In this document: positions 15,808 through 16,317 of the stretch, one piece after another
How the letters are laid out: every line of letters begins with the position of its first letter
How positions within the stretch are numbered: position 1 is the first letter of the stretch
Source: Archangium sp.
Lineage (GTDB): Bacteria > Myxococcota > Myxococcia > Myxococcales > Myxococcaceae
Assembly: GCA_016793585.1 (NCBI GenBank)
Contig: JAEUJR010000476.1
Location: forward strand, 1-16,317
DNA: 16,317 nucleotides
Direction: 5' to 3'
Program-made: the position numbers and the translations under genes
The notes under the pieces: generated by a model
The model's database searches: none
The model's input: the letters and a program-made list of their open reading frames with translations, nothing else
Told to the model about the DNA's origin: nothing

Positions 15808-16317
15808 ACGCCGCTCCAACTCTCGGGAGGAGGTGCCGCCAGGTACACCTCGCAGCGAGCCACGTAGCGATCGATCAGCGCATCGTCAGCCTCGGCCGCG
15901 AGCGCCTTGAACGCCTCGAGCGCCTCCGCGAACTTCCGCTCACGCCACGCCTTCATCGCCGCTTCGTGCTTCTCGAGTCTCGGCCCGAGCTTCTCGCGAT
16001 CAGCAGCGCGGCCGATCAGTTCGAACACCTCGAGCGGCTCGGCGAGACGACCCACCTCGACCCTGTCGACGGTGCGAAACAGAAACCGATCACCCACCTC
16101 GTCGACGACGGGCCGGGCGACCAGCACGCGCGAGCCATACCGCTTCGCGATCGCCTCGAGCCTGAACGACGTCGCGACTGGCTCGCCCATCACCGTGTAA
16201 TTCACGCGGTGCAGCGTCCCCATCTCTCCGACGACGGTGGGCCCGGTCTCGAGCCCGGCGCGGAGCACCAGGGAACGCCCGCAGGTCTTCTCGAGCTCGG
16301 TCCTGCTCTGCTCGAAC
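15789..16317 (-). CDS. Class III adenylate/guanylate cyclase, C-terminal part (5' end beyond the window)
   Basis: The minus frame is open to the window edge, so the start lies outside; a GTG at 16268 is internal. The visible ~175 residues begin in the second half of the cyclase catalytic domain: LVLRAGLETGPTVVGEMG (the G.HTG.VV.G.. pattern) and NYTVMGEPVATSFRLEAIA (the YTV.GD.VN.A.RLE pattern). A Thr sits in the substrate-specifying position, as in many bacterial class IIIb enzymes. The catalytic Arg is kept, but the transition-state Asn is replaced by Ala. After the domain comes PLEVFELIG and a helical tail (HEAAMKAWRERKFAEALEAF) ending in APPPESWSGVYDRDE, an ending commonly found in tailed bacterial cyclases. 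The product would be cAMP or cGMP if active. The metal-binding aspartates and any sensor domains are outside the window. It overlaps the convergent remnant by 19 nt. Confidence 0.85.
   Translation of the reverse strand, partial: FEQSRTELEKTCGRSLVLRAGLETGPTVVGEMGTLHRVNYTVMGEPVATSFRLEAIAKRYGSRVLVARPVVDEVGDRFLFRTVDRVEVGRLAEPLEVFELIGRAADREKLGPRLEKHEAAMKAWRERKFAEALEAFKALAAEADDALIDRYVARCEVYLAAPPPESWSGVYDRDE

Noticed and set aside
1..16317. tRNA or rRNA genes, CRISPR arrays, insertion sequences, phage genes
   Set aside because: I saw no cloverleaf, rRNA core motif, regularly spaced direct repeat, transposase motif or phage structural gene on either strand.

Overview
The window is GC-rich, with strongly G/C-biased third codon positions. 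Its gene content fits a predatory, gliding delta-proteobacterium of the Myxococcota. It carries an orphan multi-pass histidine kinase, a very long coiled-coil protein with a globular head, a surface protein of repeated carboxypeptidase-regulatory-like domains ending in a PDZ domain, and a class III nucleotidyl cyclase of a type common in myxobacteria. The taxonomic placement is inferred from gene style, not from a marker gene.

Layout. Positions 1-321 hold no gene I can support, only a strong hairpin terminator facing the minus strand. Two minus-strand genes follow: an HNH endonuclease (322-867) and a periplasmic Slt70-type lytic transglycosylase (944-3313). Divergent from the latter is a membrane sensor histidine kinase (3351-5552). 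It ends 3 nt from the stop of a convergent minus-strand pair: a secreted CarboxypepD_reg/PDZ protein (5556-7748) and, 9 nt upstream of it, the 1825-residue methyltransferase-like/coiled-coil protein (7758-13235). Divergent from that gene, across 93 nt with back-to-back promoter-like hexamers, are a membrane-anchored protein with a proline-rich tail (13329-14153) and an MFS exporter (14176-15447). After them comes an internally deleted remnant of a nucleotidyltransferase-fold gene (15508-15807), overlapped tail-to-tail by the 3' part of an adenylate/guanylate cyclase gene (15789 to beyond 16317).

How the genes may work together. The centre of interest is the unit at 5556-14153. A cytoplasmic giant coiled coil is capped by a methyltransferase fold whose SAM-binding loop is degenerate. 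It is apparently co-transcribed with an exported beta-sandwich/PDZ protein and divergent from a bitopic membrane protein with a proline-rich end. The plan recalls the pseudo-receiver plus coiled-coil proteins of gliding motility and polarity (AglZ, FrzS), with a different cap. That functional link is inference. The transglycosylase/kinase divergent pair suggests an envelope-related job for the kinase, again only from context.

A regulatory theme runs through the window. Five of the starts lack a Shine-Dalgarno sequence and have a -10-like hexamer only 6-13 nt before the start codon, which suggests leaderless or nearly leaderless transcripts. The HNH gene, by contrast, has a strong Shine-Dalgarno.
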